Positions 46,774 through 58,040 of a stretch of 64,000 nucleotides of DNA are shown piece by piece. Below the pieces are notes generated by a model. It was not told the DNA's origin and made no database searches. It was given only the letters and a program-made list of their open reading frames with translations. Within the stretch, counting starts at the first letter, position 1; the number at the start of each line of letters is the position of its first letter. Origin of the DNA: Dyella lutea (GTDB lineage Bacteria; Pseudomonadota; Gammaproteobacteria; Xanthomonadales; Rhodanobacteraceae). The DNA lies in assembly GCF_024158035.1 (NCBI RefSeq), contig NZ_JAMZEK010000006.1, positions 1 to 64,000 of the forward strand. The letters are read 5' to 3'. Position numbers and translations under genes: made by a program.

Positions 46774-49700
46774 ATGCGCGTCCGACGTCTGCTGGAAGAC
46801 CCCCGCGCCACCCGCGCGCTCGACCGTGCCCGCGAGCTGGGGCGCTCCCGGCGCACCCGCCGAACGCTGGCGATCGTCGCCGTGCTGCTGGTGCTGTTCG
46901 GCCTGCTCGGCTTCTTCGCTGCGCCGCCGATCCTGCGCGGGCAGATCGAGAAACGCGCCAGCGCGGCGCTGTCCCGCCCGGTGACGCTGGGCAAGGTGCA
47001 CTTCAATCCGTTCACCCTGCGCCTGCAGCTGGACCACCTGCATATTGGCGGCCGCGACGGCAAGGCCGCCTTCGTCGACGTGGACCAGGCGGTGATCAAC
47101 GCCTCGTGGACCTCGCTGTTCCGCATGGCGCCGGTGCTTGATGCCCTGCGCCTGGATCACCCGCAGATCAGCCTGACGCGCGGTGCGGACGGCCGCTTCA
47201 ACTTCTCCGACCTGATCGACCGCTACGCCGCCAGGCCGGGCGCCCCGCCCTCGCCGCCGGCGCGTTTCGCGCTGGCCAACATCGAGGTGAAGAACGGCGA
47301 TATCCGCTTCGACGACCAGCTTGCGAAGGCTACCCACCGGATCGACCAGCTGGACGTCGGTATCCCGTTCCTGGCCAACCTGCCCAGCGACACCGATATC
47401 TACGTGCAGCCGCTGCTGGCGATGCGGGTGGACGGCAGCCCGCTGCGCATCGGCGGACAGACCAAGCCGTTCGCGAACTCGCGCGAATCGATCATGCATG
47501 TCCAGTTCGACAAGCTGGACCTGCCGCGTTACCTCGCCTACGTGCCGCCGGCCGCGCTGCCGGTGGCGATCCCGAAGGGCCTGCTCAGCGGCGTGCTGGA
47601 TCTGCACTTCGTGCAGAGCCAGCCCAGCCCGCAACTCAAGCTCACCGGTCACCTGCAGTTGGACGACTTCGCGCTGGCCACGCGCCAGGGGGCGCCGATC
47701 CTCGACCTCGGCCATGGCGGTGCGCAGCTCGTCGACGTGCAGCCGCTGGTTTCGCGCTACCACCTGGGCGCCGTGGCGCTGGACCACGCCGCGCTGAGCT
47801 ACCGGCAGGATGCCGGAGGCCACAGCAACTTCGATGCGTTGACCTCCGGCAGCCCTGCCCCCGCCGGCCAGCCGCCGGCCGCACCCACCGACTTGCGCAT
47901 CGACGGGCTATTCCTGACCGACAGCGCGGTGCACTACACCAACGCGACCCAGCAGACGCTGGACCTGGTCAGCCTGCGCGGCGCCCTGCACGGCCTCAGC
48001 CTGCTGCAGGCCCCCGCCGGCACGCTGAACCTGGCTGCCGGACTGGGCGGTGGCGCCATCACCGCCAAGGGCACGCTGGATCTGGCCGCCGGCCAGCTCA
48101 AGGCCACGCTCGGCCTGAAGCAGGTGGCGGTGGCGCCGCTGCAGGCGATCGCCGCGCCCGACCTGCACACGCCGGTCACCCAGGGACGGCTCGATGCCGG
48201 CGGCCAGCTCGCGCTCGACTGGGGCAAGGCGGTCAACGTGCACCTGACCGACGCACATGCCACGGTGGACGATTTCGCGCTTGCCCCGCTGCAGAAGGAT
48301 CACGGCCCGGTCATCGCGTGGAACAAGCTCGATGCGGCGATTCCGCTGTTCGACCTGGCCAGCCGGCAGGTCCAGCTGGGCGACGTGAGCCTGCATCAGC
48401 CGGCGCTGGACATCGAGCGGGCGCGCAACGGCCGGCTGAGCCTGATGGAACTGATGCCGGAAACGCCCGCGGCCGCTGCGGACGATCGCGCGGCCGCGGC
48501 CCCCTGGCACTGGCAGCTGGGCCACTTCGCGCTGGACGATGGCAGCGTGGACTTCACCGACCTGGCCGCCGGCTCGCGGCCGGTGACCACCCGGCTCACG
48601 GCCATGAAGGGGCACCTGGACGACCTCAGCGACAAGCTCGGCGAAGCGCGGCCCTTCGCCCTGCAGGGCGCGCTCGATCGCGGCAGCTTCGATGCCAGCG
48701 GCACGCTGCGCCCGGACCCGGTCGGCGCCGAGCTGAAGCTGACCACGCGCAACCTCGATATCGCCCGCTTCGAGCCCTACCTCAGCGTGCCGCTGAACGT
48801 GACCATCGCCGACGCGCGCCTGACCAGCGACGGCAAGCTGCACTACGACGCCCGCGGCCGCACGCCGTCGCTGCGCTACCAGGGCAACGCGGCGCTGGAA
48901 CGGGTGCGCGTGCAGGACAAGGTCACCGGCGACGACTTCCTGCGCTGGCGCGCGCTCACCGCGTCGCGGCTGGACGCCGAGATCGGGCCGGGCACGCCGC
49001 GGGTGGACATCGGCGCGCTGGTGCTCACCTCGTTCTATGCCCGCGTGATCATCAATGCGGATGGACGGCTGAACCTGTCCGACGTGGTGGCCTCGCCGGA
49101 GTCCGCCCCGGTGTCGGTGACCCGCGCCGAGGGCAGCACGCCCGCGCCACCCGCCAGCGCCCCCACGCCGTCGCCAGCCGCGTCGACCGCCGTGGCACAA
49201 GCACCGGCACCGGCGACGAGCGCGGCACCAGCGGCCGACATCCACCTCGGCGGCATCACCCTGGTGAACGGCCAGCTCAACTACACCGACAACTTCATCA
49301 AGCCCAACTACACCGCCAACCTCACCAAGCTCACCGGCAAGATCGGCGCCTTCGGCACCAAGCCCGGCGACCCGCCGGCCGACCTCGCCGTGCAGGCCGC
49401 GCTGGACGAGAACTCGCCGGTGGACATCAGCGGCACCATCAACCCGCTGCAGCCGGTGGCCTTCCTCGACATCAAGGGCAAGGCCGACGAGGTGGAGCTG
49501 ACCCGGCTGGCCGCGTATTCGCGCAAGTACGCCGGCTACCCGATCACCTCGGGCAAGCTCAACATGGACGTCCACTACCAGCTCGACAACCGCAAGCTGG
49601 AGGCCGACAACCACATCTTCATCACCCAGCTTACCTTCGGCGACCGCGACAACAGCCCCGGCGTGAAGCACCTGCCGGTGAAGCTGGCCGTGGCGCTGCT

Positions 49701-50439
49701 GCGCGACACCGAGGGCAACATCGACGTGAACCTGCCGGTGTCCGGCTCGCTGGACGACCCGCAGTTCAGCGTCGGCGGGCTGGTCTGGCGGGCACTGGGC
49801 AACCTGATCGCCAAGGCGGTGACCGCGCCGTTCCGCCTGCTCGGCGCCGCGTTCGGCGGACCAGGCGCGGATCTCGGCTACGTCGAGTTCGCGCCCGGCT
49901 CGGCGATCCTCGATGCCAAGGCGCAGGAGCGGCTGGGCAAGCTGGTGGCGATCCTCCAGAAGAAGCCCTCGCTGAAGCTGGACATCATCGGCCGGGTCGA
50001 CCCGACCAAGGACCGCGACGGCCTGCGCAAGGTCACCGTGGAGAACCTGATCCGCCGCGAGCTGGTGCTCGACGAAAAGGGCAAGGACGCCGACGTGTCC
50101 GACACCGCCCTCGCGGAGGTGCGGGTAACGCCGGACCAGGTCGAGAAATACCTCAAACGCGCGTACAAGCACGACGACATCCCGAACAAACCGCGCAACT
50201 TCCTCGGCCTGAAGAAGTCGCTGGACCCGGACGAGATGCGCGGCCTGATGGAAGCCAACGTGGCGGTGGACGAGCCGGCGATGCGTGCCCTGGCCAAGCG
50301 CCGCGCCGACGCCGTGCGCAGCTGGCTCACCGGCAAGCTCGATGCCGCCCGCTACGACGAGAAGCCGGTGGTGCTCGATGCCAAGGGCATCGACGACAAG
50401 GGCAAGACCACCCGGGTGGATTTCGGCCTGCACCAGTAG
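46774..50439 (+). CDS. DUF748 (AsmA-like) envelope protein
   Basis: A 1221-residue protein with a basic N-terminus, one membrane helix (about 31-50) and a very long periplasmic beta-repeat body of the DUF748/AsmA type. Repeated segments such as [38 protein letters not shown] and [19 protein letters not shown] are visible. An Ala/Pro/Ser linker sits at about 790-825. The end carries an OmpA-like stretch ([23 protein letters not shown]). AsmA-like proteins help move phospholipids between membranes; this role is inferred. ATG at 46774 has AGGGAG upstream. Confidence 0.88.
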   Translation: MRVRRLLEDPRATRALDRARELGRSRRTRRTLAIVAVLLVLFGLLGFFAAPPILRGQIEKRASAALSRPVTLGKVHFNPFTLRLQLDHLHIGGRDGKAAFVDVDQAVINASWTSLFRMAPVLDALRLDHPQISLTRGADGRFNFSDLIDRYAARPGAPPSPPARFALANIEVKNGDIRFDDQLAKATHRIDQLDVGIPFLANLPSDTDIYVQPLLAMRVDGSPLRIGGQTKPFANSRESIMHVQFDKLDLPRYLAYVPPAALPVAIPKGLLSGVLDLHFVQSQPSPQLKLTGHLQLDDFALATRQGAPILDLGHGGAQLVDVQPLVSRYHLGAVALDHAALSYRQDAGGHSNFDALTSGSPAPAGQPPAAPTDLRIDGLFLTDSAVHYTNATQQTLDLVSLRGALHGLSLLQAPAGTLNLAAGLGGGAITAKGTLDLAAGQLKATLGLKQVAVAPLQAIAAPDLHTPVTQGRLDAGGQLALDWGKAVNVHLTDAHATVDDFALAPLQKDHGPVIAWNKLDAAIPLFDLASRQVQLGDVSLHQPALDIERARNGRLSLMELMPETPAAAADDRAAAAPWHWQLGHFALDDGSVDFTDLAAGSRPVTTRLTAMKGHLDDLSDKLGEARPFALQGALDRGSFDASGTLRPDPVGAELKLTTRNLDIARFEPYLSVPLNVTIADARLTSDGKLHYDARGRTPSLRYQGNAALERVRVQDKVTGDDFLRWRALTASRLDAEIGPGTPRVDIGALVLTSFYARVIINADGRLNLSDVVASPESAPVSVTRAEGSTPAPPASAPTPSPAASTAVAQAPAPATSAAPAADIHLGGITLVNGQLNYTDNFIKPNYTANLTKLTGKIGAFGTKPGDPPADLAVQAALDENSPVDISGTINPLQPVAFLDIKGKADEVELTRLAAYSRKYAGYPITSGKLNMDVHYQLDNRKLEADNHIFITQLTFGDRDNSPGVKHLPVKLAVALLRDTEGNIDVNLPVSGSLDDPQFSVGGLVWRALGNLIAKAVTAPFRLLGAAFGGPGADLGYVEFAPGSAILDAKAQERLGKLVAILQKKPSLKLDIIGRVDPTKDRDGLRKVTVENLIRRELVLDEKGKDADVSDTALAEVRVTPDQVEKYLKRAYKHDDIPNKPRNFLGLKKSLDPDEMRGLMEANVAVDEPAMRALAKRRADAVRSWLTGKLDAARYDEKPVVLDAKGIDDKGKTTRVDFGLHQ

Positions 50440-50521
50440 CGGCGGCCGGCGGCGGGGCTTCCTTCCCAGCCCCGCCGCGAGCGGCGACAATAGCGTTTTG
50501 CCCTCGCACAAGGTCCCCGCC

Positions 50522-51718
50522 ATGAGCTACCCCGGCCAGTCCCGTTTCGCCGCCGAACTCGCCTCCATCCGCGAGCAGGGCCTGTTCAAGGCCGAGCGCG
50601 TGATCGTCTCGCCGCAGTCGGCCGAGATCGAACTGGAGGGCGGCCGCAAGGTGCTCAACTTCTGCGCCAACAACTACCTCGGCCTGGCCGATCATCCGGA
50701 CGTGATCGCCGCCGCCAAGGAGGCGCTGGATACCCACGGTTTCGGCATGGCCAGCGTGCGCTTCATCTGCGGCACGCAGGACCTGCACAAGCAGCTGGAG
50801 AAGAAGATCGCCGAGTTCTTCGGCACCGAGGACACCATCCTCTACGCCGCCTGCTTCGACGCCAACGGTGGCCTGTACGAGCCGCTGCTGGGCGAGGAGG
50901 ACGCAATCATCTCCGACGCGCTCAACCACGCCTCGATCATCGACGGCATCCGCCTGTGCAAGGCCAAACGTTTCCGCTACGCCAACTGCGACATGGCCGA
51001 CCTGGAGCAGCAATTGCAGGCCGCCGACGCCGCCGGCGCGCGCACCAAGCTGATCACCACCGACGGCGCGTTCTCGATGGACGGCTTCATCGCGCCGCTG
51101 GACCAGATCACCGCACTGGCCGAGAAGTACAACGCACTGGTGCACATCGACGAATGCCACTGCACCGGCTTCCTCGGCGCCACCGGTCGCGGCTCGGCCG
51201 AAGTCAACGGCGTGATGGACAAGGTCGACATCTTCACCGGCACCCTGGGCAAGGCGCTGGGCGGCGCGCTGGGCGGTTTCACCACGGGACCGGCCGAGGT
51301 GATCGAGATGCTGCGCCAGCGCTCGCGCCCCTACCTGTTCTCCAACTCGCTGCCGCCGCACGTGGTGGCCGCGGCGATCAAGGTCTTCGACATGCTGGAG
51401 AGCGCCGGCGAGCTGCGCACCCGGGTGCAGGAGAACACCGCCTATTTCCGCCAGCAGATGACCGCCGCCGGCTTCGACATCAAGCCCGGCGTGCACCCGA
51501 TCGTGCCGGTGATGATCTACGACGCGCCGAAGGCGCAGGCGATGGCGAGCGCCCTGCTGGAGGAAGGCATCTACGTCACCGGCTTCTTCTTCCCGGTGGT
51601 GCCCAAGGGCCAGGCGCGCATCCGCACCCAGATGAGCGCGGCGCACACCCGCGAGCACCTGGATCGCGCGATCGACGCGTTCACGCGCATCGGCAAGCGG
51701 CTGGGCGTGATCGGCTGA
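50522..51718 (+). CDS. kbl: 2-amino-3-ketobutyrate CoA ligase (glycine C-acetyltransferase)
   Basis: A 398-residue PLP enzyme, the same length as E. coli Kbl, with the catalytic lysine in [10 protein letters not shown] (Lys244), [12 protein letters not shown] and [14 protein letters not shown]. It cleaves the Tdh product with CoA to glycine and acetyl-CoA; the glycine can feed GcvP. Usually adjacent to tdh, but here separated from it by the DUF748 gene. Confidence 0.97.
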   Translation: MSYPGQSRFAAELASIREQGLFKAERVIVSPQSAEIELEGGRKVLNFCANNYLGLADHPDVIAAAKEALDTHGFGMASVRFICGTQDLHKQLEKKIAEFFGTEDTILYAACFDANGGLYEPLLGEEDAIISDALNHASIIDGIRLCKAKRFRYANCDMADLEQQLQAADAAGARTKLITTDGAFSMDGFIAPLDQITALAEKYNALVHIDECHCTGFLGATGRGSAEVNGVMDKVDIFTGTLGKALGGALGGFTTGPAEVIEMLRQRSRPYLFSNSLPPHVVAAAIKVFDMLESAGELRTRVQENTAYFRQQMTAAGFDIKPGVHPIVPVMIYDAPKAQAMASALLEEGIYVTGFFFPVVPKGQARIRTQMSAAHTREHLDRAIDAFTRIGKRLGVIG

Positions 51719-51853
51719 GGTGGGGGTGCCTCCCGTTGAGAGAGGAAGCTTAAGCGAGAGGCTTCGCGCTGAAGGGGAGCCCAAGCTTCGCTCCCTCTCC
51801 CCTGCACAAGCTCGGAGGAGAGGCTTACGCCTGAGGCTTTGCGCTAGCGCTCT

Positions 51854-51910
51854 GCTCCCTCTCCCCTGAACAGCTTCATCGTTCGGGGGAGAGGGCCGGG
51901 GTGAGGGGGC
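51854..51910 (+). repeat. Intergenic palindromic repeat, copy A
   Basis: A 57-bp unit, GCTCCCTCTCCC...TTCGGGGGAGAGGG...GGTGAGGGGGC. It is palindromic (CCCTCTCCCCTGAA pairs with TTCGGGGGAGAGGG) and about 90% identical to 52055-52111. Such units are common between genes in Xanthomonadales. Confidence 0.8.
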
Positions 51911-51967
51911 CGTTCTTGCCTTACCTACGCCGCACCTCACCGACAAACACCCAAAAAGCCCAAAGCG

Positions 51968-52010
51968 CCCCCTCACCTAACCCTCTCCCCCGAGCCGGCT
52001 CGGAGGAGAG
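51968..52010 (-). repeat. Intergenic palindromic repeat, inverted copy
   Basis: GCCCCCTCACC...CCTCTCCCCCGAGCC...GGAGGAGAGGG is the same module in opposite orientation to copies A and B, giving a head-to-head cluster. Confidence 0.7.
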
Positions 52011-52054
52011 GGCTTTAAGCGCGAAGCCACGCGCTAGCGGGGAGCCCGCGCTTC

Positions 52055-52111
52055 GCTCCCTCTCCCTTGAACAGCTTCTCCGTTCGGGGGAGAGGGCTGG
52101 GGTGAGGGGGC
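52055..52111 (+). repeat. Intergenic palindromic repeat, copy B
   Basis: A 57-bp direct copy of 51854-51910, differing at a few positions in the loop and tail. Confidence 0.8.
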
Positions 52112-52174
52112 TCTTGCCTTGCACGCGGCGTCTCTGATCACGAACGGCAACCCCACAAGCCCTTCTCTGCTGAA

Positions 52175-52930
52175 TCACCCACGCCGCAAAGCATGTACCT
52201 CGTCGGGAGTGAGGTGTCGCCACTCGCCCTTGGGCAATTCGCCCAGGACCAGCGGACCGATGGCCACGCGGATCAGGCGCAGCACGCCGATCTCGTGCGC
52301 GGCCAGCAGCCGGCGGATGTGCCGGTTGCGACCCTCGTCCAGCACGACTTCCAGCCAGGCGTATTTCTCACCCTCGCGCAGCACGTTCACCGCCACCGTC
52401 CCCAGCCGCTCGCCGGCATCGACCACGCCTTGGCGTAGGTTGGCCATCAGCGCCTCGTCCGGGCGGCAGTCGACCTGCACGTGGTAGGTCTTGTCGACGT
52501 GGTGCTTCGGCTCGGTGAGTCCGGCCGCCCACCCGGTGTCGTTGCTGAGCAGCAGCAAACCTTCGCTGGCCCGGTCGAGCCGGCCAACCGGGCCGAGCCA
52601 CGGCAGCCCGGCACCTTCCAGCAGCCCGTAAACGGTGTCGCGGCCGCGCTCGTCCGACGCGCTCACGACCACCCCGCGGGGTTTGTTGAGTGCGATATAG
52701 ACGCGATCGGCCGCACCGACCGGGCGACCGTCCAGGGCCAGCCGCTCGCGTTCGGCGTCGGTGGGGCGTTCCGGGTCGCGGATGCGGCGGCCGTCGACCG
52801 TCACCCTCCCCTCGCGCACCGCCTGCTCGGCCTGGCTGCGCGAGCACACGCCGAGCTTGCTCAGGACACGGGCAAGGCCGTGCCGCGGACGACCGGAAGC
52901 AGGGGCGGACGGACGGAGGGGGCGAGGCAT
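52175..52930 (-). CDS. RsuA/RluB-family pseudouridine synthase
   Basis: A 251-residue rRNA (or tRNA) pseudouridine synthase with an N-terminal S4 RNA-binding domain (RVLSKLGVCSRSQAEQAVREGRVTVDG) and the RsuA/RluB catalytic core, catalytic Asp119 in GPVGRLDRASEG. The motif EGRNRHIRRLLAA is the family EGRNRQVRR block. Which uridine is modified (RluB-, RluE- or RluF-like) cannot be decided. The terminal region is basic. ATG at 52930. Confidence 0.92.
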   Translation of the reverse strand: MPRPLRPSAPASGRPRHGLARVLSKLGVCSRSQAEQAVREGRVTVDGRRIRDPERPTDAERERLALDGRPVGAADRVYIALNKPRGVVVSASDERGRDTVYGLLEGAGLPWLGPVGRLDRASEGLLLLSNDTGWAAGLTEPKHHVDKTYHVQVDCRPDEALMANLRQGVVDAGERLGTVAVNVLREGEKYAWLEVVLDEGRNRHIRRLLAAHEIGVLRLIRVAIGPLVLGELPKGEWRHLTPDEVHALRRG

Positions 52931-53137
52931 TGCGTCAGCGTAGCGAGCCGCCGCAAGCGACGGCAACACGCCGGGGGGGGCCTGTTTGAGTGCAGCATCG
53001 TCCGCACGGCGGAGGGAAACGTTCGCCGACGTATGTCGCCGCAGCGACGATCGGGCTGGTCCAGTGCATCCGCACCGACATGGCGCGCGTATCTTCTCGC
53101 GTCCCCTGTCACCATTCCAAATGGATCCAACACCCCC

Positions 53138-54082
53138 ATGACCAGCGGCCCTGCGGCACCCCCCATGATCAAGCGGATGGCGACCGGGCTGGCGCGCTGG
53201 GTCGATACCAGTGCGCAGGACACCACCGGCGACGAGGACGACGGCATCGACTGGACCCGCGTGCTGCCGTTCATCGGCATGCACCTGGCCTGCGTGGCAG
53301 CGATCTGGGTCGGCTTCTCCTGGTTCGCCTTCTGGGTCGCACTGGGTCTGTATGCACTGCGCATGTTCGCGATCACCGCGTTCTACCACCGCTACTTCTC
53401 GCATCGGGCATTCAAGACCTCGCGCATCGTGCAGTTCGTGTTCGCCGTGATCGGCGCCAGCGCGGTGCAGCGCGGTCCACTGTGGTGGGCCGCGCACCAC
53501 CGAAACCACCATCGCCACGCGGACACCCCGGCCGACGTGCACTCGCCGGTGCAGCACGGATTCCTGCGCAGCCACATGGGCTGGTTCATGACCCGCAGCG
53601 GCTTCCGCACCGACTGGTCGAAGATCCCCGACCTGGCGAAGTACCCCGAACTGCGCCTGCTCGACCGCTTCGACCTACTGGTGCCGGTGGCGCTGGCCGT
53701 GGGTCTGTTCTTCTGGGGTCGCTGGCTGGGGGCGACGCATCCGGAGTTGGGAACCGATGGCCCGCAGCTGCTGGTGTGGGGTTTCTTCATCTCCACCATC
53801 GTGTTGTTCCACGTGACGGTGACGATCAACTCGCTGGCGCACCGCTTCGGCAGCCGCCGTTTCGAGACGCGCGACAACAGCCGCAACAACTGGATGCTGG
53901 CGCTGCTCACTTTCGGCGAGGGCTGGCACAACAACCACCATTTCTTCCCGGGCTCGGCCCGGCAGGGCTTCCGCTGGTGGGAGGTGGACCTGACCTTCTA
54001 CCTCCTGCGCATGCTCTCGCTGTTCGGCGTGGTGCGCGGCCTGAAGGCCGTGCCGGCCGGCCTCAAACGTGGCCAGCGCTGA
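53138..54082 (+). CDS. Membrane acyl-CoA/fatty acid desaturase
   Basis: A 314-residue integral-membrane di-iron desaturase of the delta-9 type. The three histidine boxes are HRYFSH (84-89), HRNHH (121-125) and HNNHH (in EGWHNNHHFFPGSA). Four membrane spans are predicted. It introduces a double bond into acyl chains, providing substrate for the methylases later in the operon. ATG at 53138 is upstream of an alternative at 53165. First gene of a seven-gene plus-strand lipid operon. Confidence 0.93.
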   Translation: MTSGPAAPPMIKRMATGLARWVDTSAQDTTGDEDDGIDWTRVLPFIGMHLACVAAIWVGFSWFAFWVALGLYALRMFAITAFYHRYFSHRAFKTSRIVQFVFAVIGASAVQRGPLWWAAHHRNHHRHADTPADVHSPVQHGFLRSHMGWFMTRSGFRTDWSKIPDLAKYPELRLLDRFDLLVPVALAVGLFFWGRWLGATHPELGTDGPQLLVWGFFISTIVLFHVTVTINSLAHRFGSRRFETRDNSRNNWMLALLTFGEGWHNNHHFFPGSARQGFRWWEVDLTFYLLRMLSLFGVVRGLKAVPAGLKRGQR

Positions 54083-54089
54083 GGTGGGC

Positions 54090-55331
54090 ATGCGCATCGC
54101 GGTCATCGGCGGCGGCATTTCCGGCATGGCCTCGGCGTGGCTGCTCTCGCAGCAGCACGCAGTGGACCTGTACGAGGCGAACGCCTACATCGGCGGCCAC
54201 ACGCACACCCACGACGTGGAATCGGGCGGCCGCGACTACGCGGTGGATTCCGGCTTCATCGTGTTCAACCCGGACAACTACCCGCTGCTGACCCGGCTGT
54301 TCGGCGAGCTCGGCGTCGATTCGCAGCCCACCACCATGAGCTTCGCCGTGCACAACGAGGCGAGCGGACTTGAATACGGCGCCACCAGTCTGGACGCGCT
54401 GTTCTGCCAGCGCCGCAACCTGCTCTCGCCGAAGTTCTACGGCATGGTGCGCGACATCGTGCGCTTCTACCGTGAGTCGCCGGCATTGCTGGAAACCACG
54501 GATGCCGGGCCGACGCTCGGCGACTACCTGGAACGCCACCGCTACGGTGCGATGTTCCGCGACGAGCACATCGTGCCGATGGCATCGGCGCTGTGGTCCT
54601 CGCCGTCGCGCAAGGTGCTGGACTTCCCGGCACGCTACCTCGTGCAGTTCATGGCCAACCACCACATGCTGCAGCTGGACGGGCGACCCGAGTGGCGCGT
54701 GGTGCGCGGCGGCTCGACCCGTTACGTGGACGCACTGCGCGCGCGCTGGAACGTGCGCGAGCGCATCGCCAGCCCGGTGACTGCGGTGCGCCGCGTCGAG
54801 GGCGGCGTGGAAATCACCAGCCTTGGCCAGACCGAGCGCTACGACCAGGTGGTGCTGGCCTGCCACAGCAACGAGGCGCTGGCGATGCTGGCCGACGCCA
54901 CGCCGGCGGAGCGCGAGGTGCTCGGTGCAATCCGCTACCAGGAAAACGACACCGTGCTGCACACCGACACCCGCCTGCTACCGAAGCGGCGCAAGGCATG
55001 GTCGGCGTGGAACGTGCTGATCCCCGCCTCGCCCACCGAAGCGTGCACAGTCACCTACTGCATGAACCTGCTGCAGACGCTGGACGCGCCGGACACGTTC
55101 TGCGTGTCGCTGAACTGCGCCGACCGCATCGACCCGGCCAGGGTGATCCGGCGCATGCGTTACGCGCACCCGGAGTACACCCACGCCTCGGTGGCCGCGC
55201 AGCAGCGCAAGGGCGAGATCCAAGGCCGGTCCGGCACCTGGTTCGCCGGCGCCTACTGGGGCTGGGGCTTCCACGAAGACGGCATGCGCAGCGCGGTCGA
55301 GGTCGCCCGCGCGCTGGGGGTGGACTGGTGA
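54090..55331 (+). CDS. FAD-dependent oxidoreductase (amine-oxidase-like)
   Basis: A 413-residue flavoprotein. The Rossmann motif [14 protein letters not shown] is at 4-17, with [15 protein letters not shown] for the FAD ribose and substrate-binding features of the amine oxidase family later. In related clusters this protein, DUF1365 and a cyclopropane-synthase homologue occur together and modify unsaturated fatty acids under photo-oxidative stress. The ATG at 54090 follows a GAGGTG site; an upstream in-frame GTG at 54069 overlaps the desaturase end. Confidence 0.9.
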   Translation: MRIAVIGGGISGMASAWLLSQQHAVDLYEANAYIGGHTHTHDVESGGRDYAVDSGFIVFNPDNYPLLTRLFGELGVDSQPTTMSFAVHNEASGLEYGATSLDALFCQRRNLLSPKFYGMVRDIVRFYRESPALLETTDAGPTLGDYLERHRYGAMFRDEHIVPMASALWSSPSRKVLDFPARYLVQFMANHHMLQLDGRPEWRVVRGGSTRYVDALRARWNVRERIASPVTAVRRVEGGVEITSLGQTERYDQVVLACHSNEALAMLADATPAEREVLGAIRYQENDTVLHTDTRLLPKRRKAWSAWNVLIPASPTEACTVTYCMNLLQTLDAPDTFCVSLNCADRIDPARVIRRMRYAHPEYTHASVAAQQRKGEIQGRSGTWFAGAYWGWGFHEDGMRSAVEVARALGVDW

Positions 55332-56176
55332 ACCCCGCCCTGCGCGAGCCGCTCGACGCCGCGCCTGCCGTGACCGACAACCGGCCCGGCCGGGACCGTG
55401 CCGCCCGGCGTCCGCTGGCCAGCGCGATCTACGAGGGCTGGGTCCGCCACCGCCGCCATGCGCCGCACCCGCACGCGTTCCGCTATCCGATCGCGATGCT
55501 GTACCTGGATCTGGACGAGCTGCCGGGCCTGTTCGACCGCCGCTGGTTGTGGTCGTTGAACCGCCGCAACGTGGCCGAATTCCGCCGCAGCGATTACCTG
55601 GGGCCGGCCGAGCTGCCGCTGGACGAAGCCGTGCGCCGCCGCGTGGCCGAACACACCGGGCGTCGACCGGCCGGGCCGATCCGGCTGCTCACCCACCTGC
55701 GCTACGGCGGCCACGTATTCAATCCGGTGAGCTTCTACTACTGCTTCGCCGCCGACGGCCACACGCTGGAGACGATCGTCGCCGAGATCACCAACACGCC
55801 GTGGAAGGAACGCCACGCCTACGTGCTGCCGGTCGCCGAAGGCCGCAGCCACCGGCACACCACGGCCTGGCGCTTCGACAAGATCTTCCACGTGTCGCCG
55901 TTCATGCCGATGGAACGCGGCTACGACTGGCGCTTCTGCATCCCCGACGCATTCCTGCGCGTACACATGAACGTGATGGACGGCGAGCGTCGCGACTTCG
56001 ACGCCACGCTGGTGCTCGAACGCCGGCCGCTCGATGGCGCCGGGCTCGCCCGCGTGCTGTGGCGCTTCCCGCTGATGACGCTGCAGGTGGTGCTGGCGAT
56101 CCACTGGCAGGCGTTGAAGCTGTGGCTCAAGCGCAACCCCGTCTACGACCACCCAGGCAAGACCACCGGGAACTGA
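55328..56176 (+). CDS. DUF1365 family protein
   Basis: A 282-residue protein beginning with the family signature [34 protein letters not shown] and containing [23 protein letters not shown] start at 55328 overlaps the FAD gene stop (GTGA). The biochemical role of DUF1365 is unproven; its constant partnership with the FAD oxidoreductase and CFA synthase suggests a step in acyl-chain modification. Confidence 0.9.
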   Translation: MNPALREPLDAAPAVTDNRPGRDRAARRPLASAIYEGWVRHRRHAPHPHAFRYPIAMLYLDLDELPGLFDRRWLWSLNRRNVAEFRRSDYLGPAELPLDEAVRRRVAEHTGRRPAGPIRLLTHLRYGGHVFNPVSFYYCFAADGHTLETIVAEITNTPWKERHAYVLPVAEGRSHRHTTAWRFDKIFHVSPFMPMERGYDWRFCIPDAFLRVHMNVMDGERRDFDATLVLERRPLDGAGLARVLWRFPLMTLQVVLAIHWQALKLWLKRNPVYDHPGKTTGN

Positions 56177-56179
56177 TCC

Positions 56180-57478
56180 ATGGACATCGAACTCACCACG
56201 CCCCTAGACACCCCCGCCCCCGCGGCCCTGCCCGGCCGGCTGGAGCGCCTGCTGCGCCAGCGACTGCTCGCGCAGATGGGTCAGCTCAAGGGCTGCCGCC
56301 TGCGGCTGGACGACGCGCTGGGCGCGGTGGAGCTGGGCACGTCGCTGCCGGGCGAGGAGCCGCTGAGGGTGCACCTGACGGTGCGTGACCCGCGCTTCTA
56401 CCGGTTGGTGGCGGCCAACGGCAGCGTCGGCGCCGGCGAGGCCTACATCGAGGATCTGTGGCACTGCGACGACCTGGTTGCGCTGATCCGCGTGATGGTG
56501 CGCAACCGCGACCTGCTCGACGGCATGGAGACCGGCCTGGCCCGCCTCGGCGGCCTGGCGATGAAGGCCTGGCACGCGCTCAACCGCAACACCCGAGCCG
56601 GCAGCCGCCGCAACATCGCCGCCCACTACGACCTGGGCAACGAGCTGTTCAGTCTGTTCCTGTCCAGCGACCTGATGTATTCCTCGGCGATCTACGCCAG
56701 CGACGACGAACCGCTGGAGGTCGCCTCCACCCGCAAGCTCGACCGCATCTGCCGCAAGCTCGAGCTTTCGCCGGACGATCACGTGCTGGAGATCGGCACC
56801 GGCTGGGGCGGCTTCGCGATCCACGCCGCGCGCCACTACGGCTGCCGCGTGACCACCACCACCATCTCCCGCGAGCAGTACGAGCTGGCCTCCCGGCGCG
56901 TGGCCGAGGCCGGCCTGTCCGATCGCATCGAGCTGCTGCTGGAGGACTACCGCGACCTCGACGGCCGCTACGACAAGCTGGTGTCGATCGAGATGATCGA
57001 GGCGATCGGCGCCGAGTTCATGCCCACCTACTTCGGCACGATCTCTCGGCTGCTCAAGGACGAGGGCATGGCGCTGATCCAGGCGATCACCATCGAGGAT
57101 CACCGCTATGCGCAGGCGCTGAAGTCGGTGGACTACATCAAGCGCTACATCTTCCCGGGCAGCTTCATCCCATCGGTGAGCGCGATGCTGGGTGCGGCCC
57201 GCGAGTCCAGTGACCTGCGGCTGTATCACCTCGAGGACATCGGCCCGAGCTACGCGCTCACCCTGAAGGCCTGGCGCGAGCGCTTCCTCGACCGCCGCGA
57301 CGAGGTGCTGAAGGCCGGCTACGACGAGCGCTTCGTGCGCATGTGGGAGTTCTACCTCGCCTACTGCGAAGGCGGCTTCCGCGAGCGCTCGATCGGCGAC
57401 GTGCAGATGCTGCTGACCCGCCCGGGCTGCCGCCGCGCGTCCTACCTGCCCGACCTGGCCACGGCGGCCTCCGCCTGA
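56180..57478 (+). CDS. cfa: Cyclopropane-fatty-acyl-phospholipid synthase
   Basis: A 432-residue SAM-dependent methyltransferase of the CFA synthase family. The SAM motif is VLEIGTGWGGFA (202-213); the catalytic region has HYDLGNELFSLFL and YSSAIY near 149-172. It transfers methylene or methyl groups to double bonds of membrane phospholipids. The ATG at 56180 lies 3 bases after the DUF1365 stop. A second CFA-like enzyme ends this operon. Confidence 0.93.
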   Translation: MDIELTTPLDTPAPAALPGRLERLLRQRLLAQMGQLKGCRLRLDDALGAVELGTSLPGEEPLRVHLTVRDPRFYRLVAANGSVGAGEAYIEDLWHCDDLVALIRVMVRNRDLLDGMETGLARLGGLAMKAWHALNRNTRAGSRRNIAAHYDLGNELFSLFLSSDLMYSSAIYASDDEPLEVASTRKLDRICRKLELSPDDHVLEIGTGWGGFAIHAARHYGCRVTTTTISREQYELASRRVAEAGLSDRIELLLEDYRDLDGRYDKLVSIEMIEAIGAEFMPTYFGTISRLLKDEGMALIQAITIEDHRYAQALKSVDYIKRYIFPGSFIPSVSAMLGAARESSDLRLYHLEDIGPSYALTLKAWRERFLDRRDEVLKAGYDERFVRMWEFYLAYCEGGFRERSIGDVQMLLTRPGCRRASYLPDLATAASA

Positions 57479-57488
57479 CGGTATCCGC

Positions 57489-58040
57489 ATGAACGCCTGG
57501 ATCAATGCCATTACCTACCAGCTGGTCTGGTTCGCCGCGATCTGGGGCGCATCGAGCGGCCACTGGTGGCTGGCGCCGCTGGCGCTGTTGCCGTTCGCGG
57601 CCTGGATGCTGGGGCGGCCGGACGGCGGCGCCGATGCGCTGTTGATGCCGATCGCGGTGCTGCTGGGCGCCGTGCTCGACTCCAGCCTGGCGGCCAGCGG
57701 GCTGGTGGCCTACGTGTCTCCGGTGCCGTTCGTGCACGCCGCACCGCTGTGGATCCTGTCGATCTGGGCGGCGTTCTCGCTCACCCTCAGGCACAGCTTC
57801 CGCTTCCTGCACGGTCGGCCGCTGCTCGCCGCCGTGCTCGGCGGGGCGGGCGGGCCGATCGCCTACCTCGGCGCCGGCCGCGCGTGGCATGCGGTCGCCT
57901 TCCCGCTCGGAACCACGCCGGCGGTCATCGCGCTGGCCGCCGGCTGGGCCGTCGCCATGCCGCTGCTGATCGGGCTCGCCACGCGCGTCGAGCGCACCTC
58001 CGGTCCCCGAAGCGTCCATGGAGAAGCCCATGTGGCATGA
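57489..58040 (+). CDS. DUF2878 membrane protein
   Basis: A 183-residue protein with about five membrane spans (starting NAITYQLVWFAAIWGASSG) matching DUF2878, a family found almost only in this lipid-modification cluster. Function unknown. The gene ends in a short overlap with the downstream gene's leader. Confidence 0.85.
   Translation: MNAWINAITYQLVWFAAIWGASSGHWWLAPLALLPFAAWMLGRPDGGADALLMPIAVLLGAVLDSSLAASGLVAYVSPVPFVHAAPLWILSIWAAFSLTLRHSFRFLHGRPLLAAVLGGAGGPIAYLGAGRAWHAVAFPLGTTPAVIALAAGWAVAMPLLIGLATRVERTSGPRSVHGEAHVA

Larger units (their letters stand above)
51719..52174. other. Gene-free repeat-rich region
   Basis: The 456 bases between kbl and the convergent pseudouridine synthase hold no gene. 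They are filled with copies and inverted copies of a module around CCCTCTCCC...TTCGGGGGAGAGGG and of an AAGCGMGAGGCTTCGCGCT-type palindrome. The clearest copies are listed separately. Confidence 0.8.
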
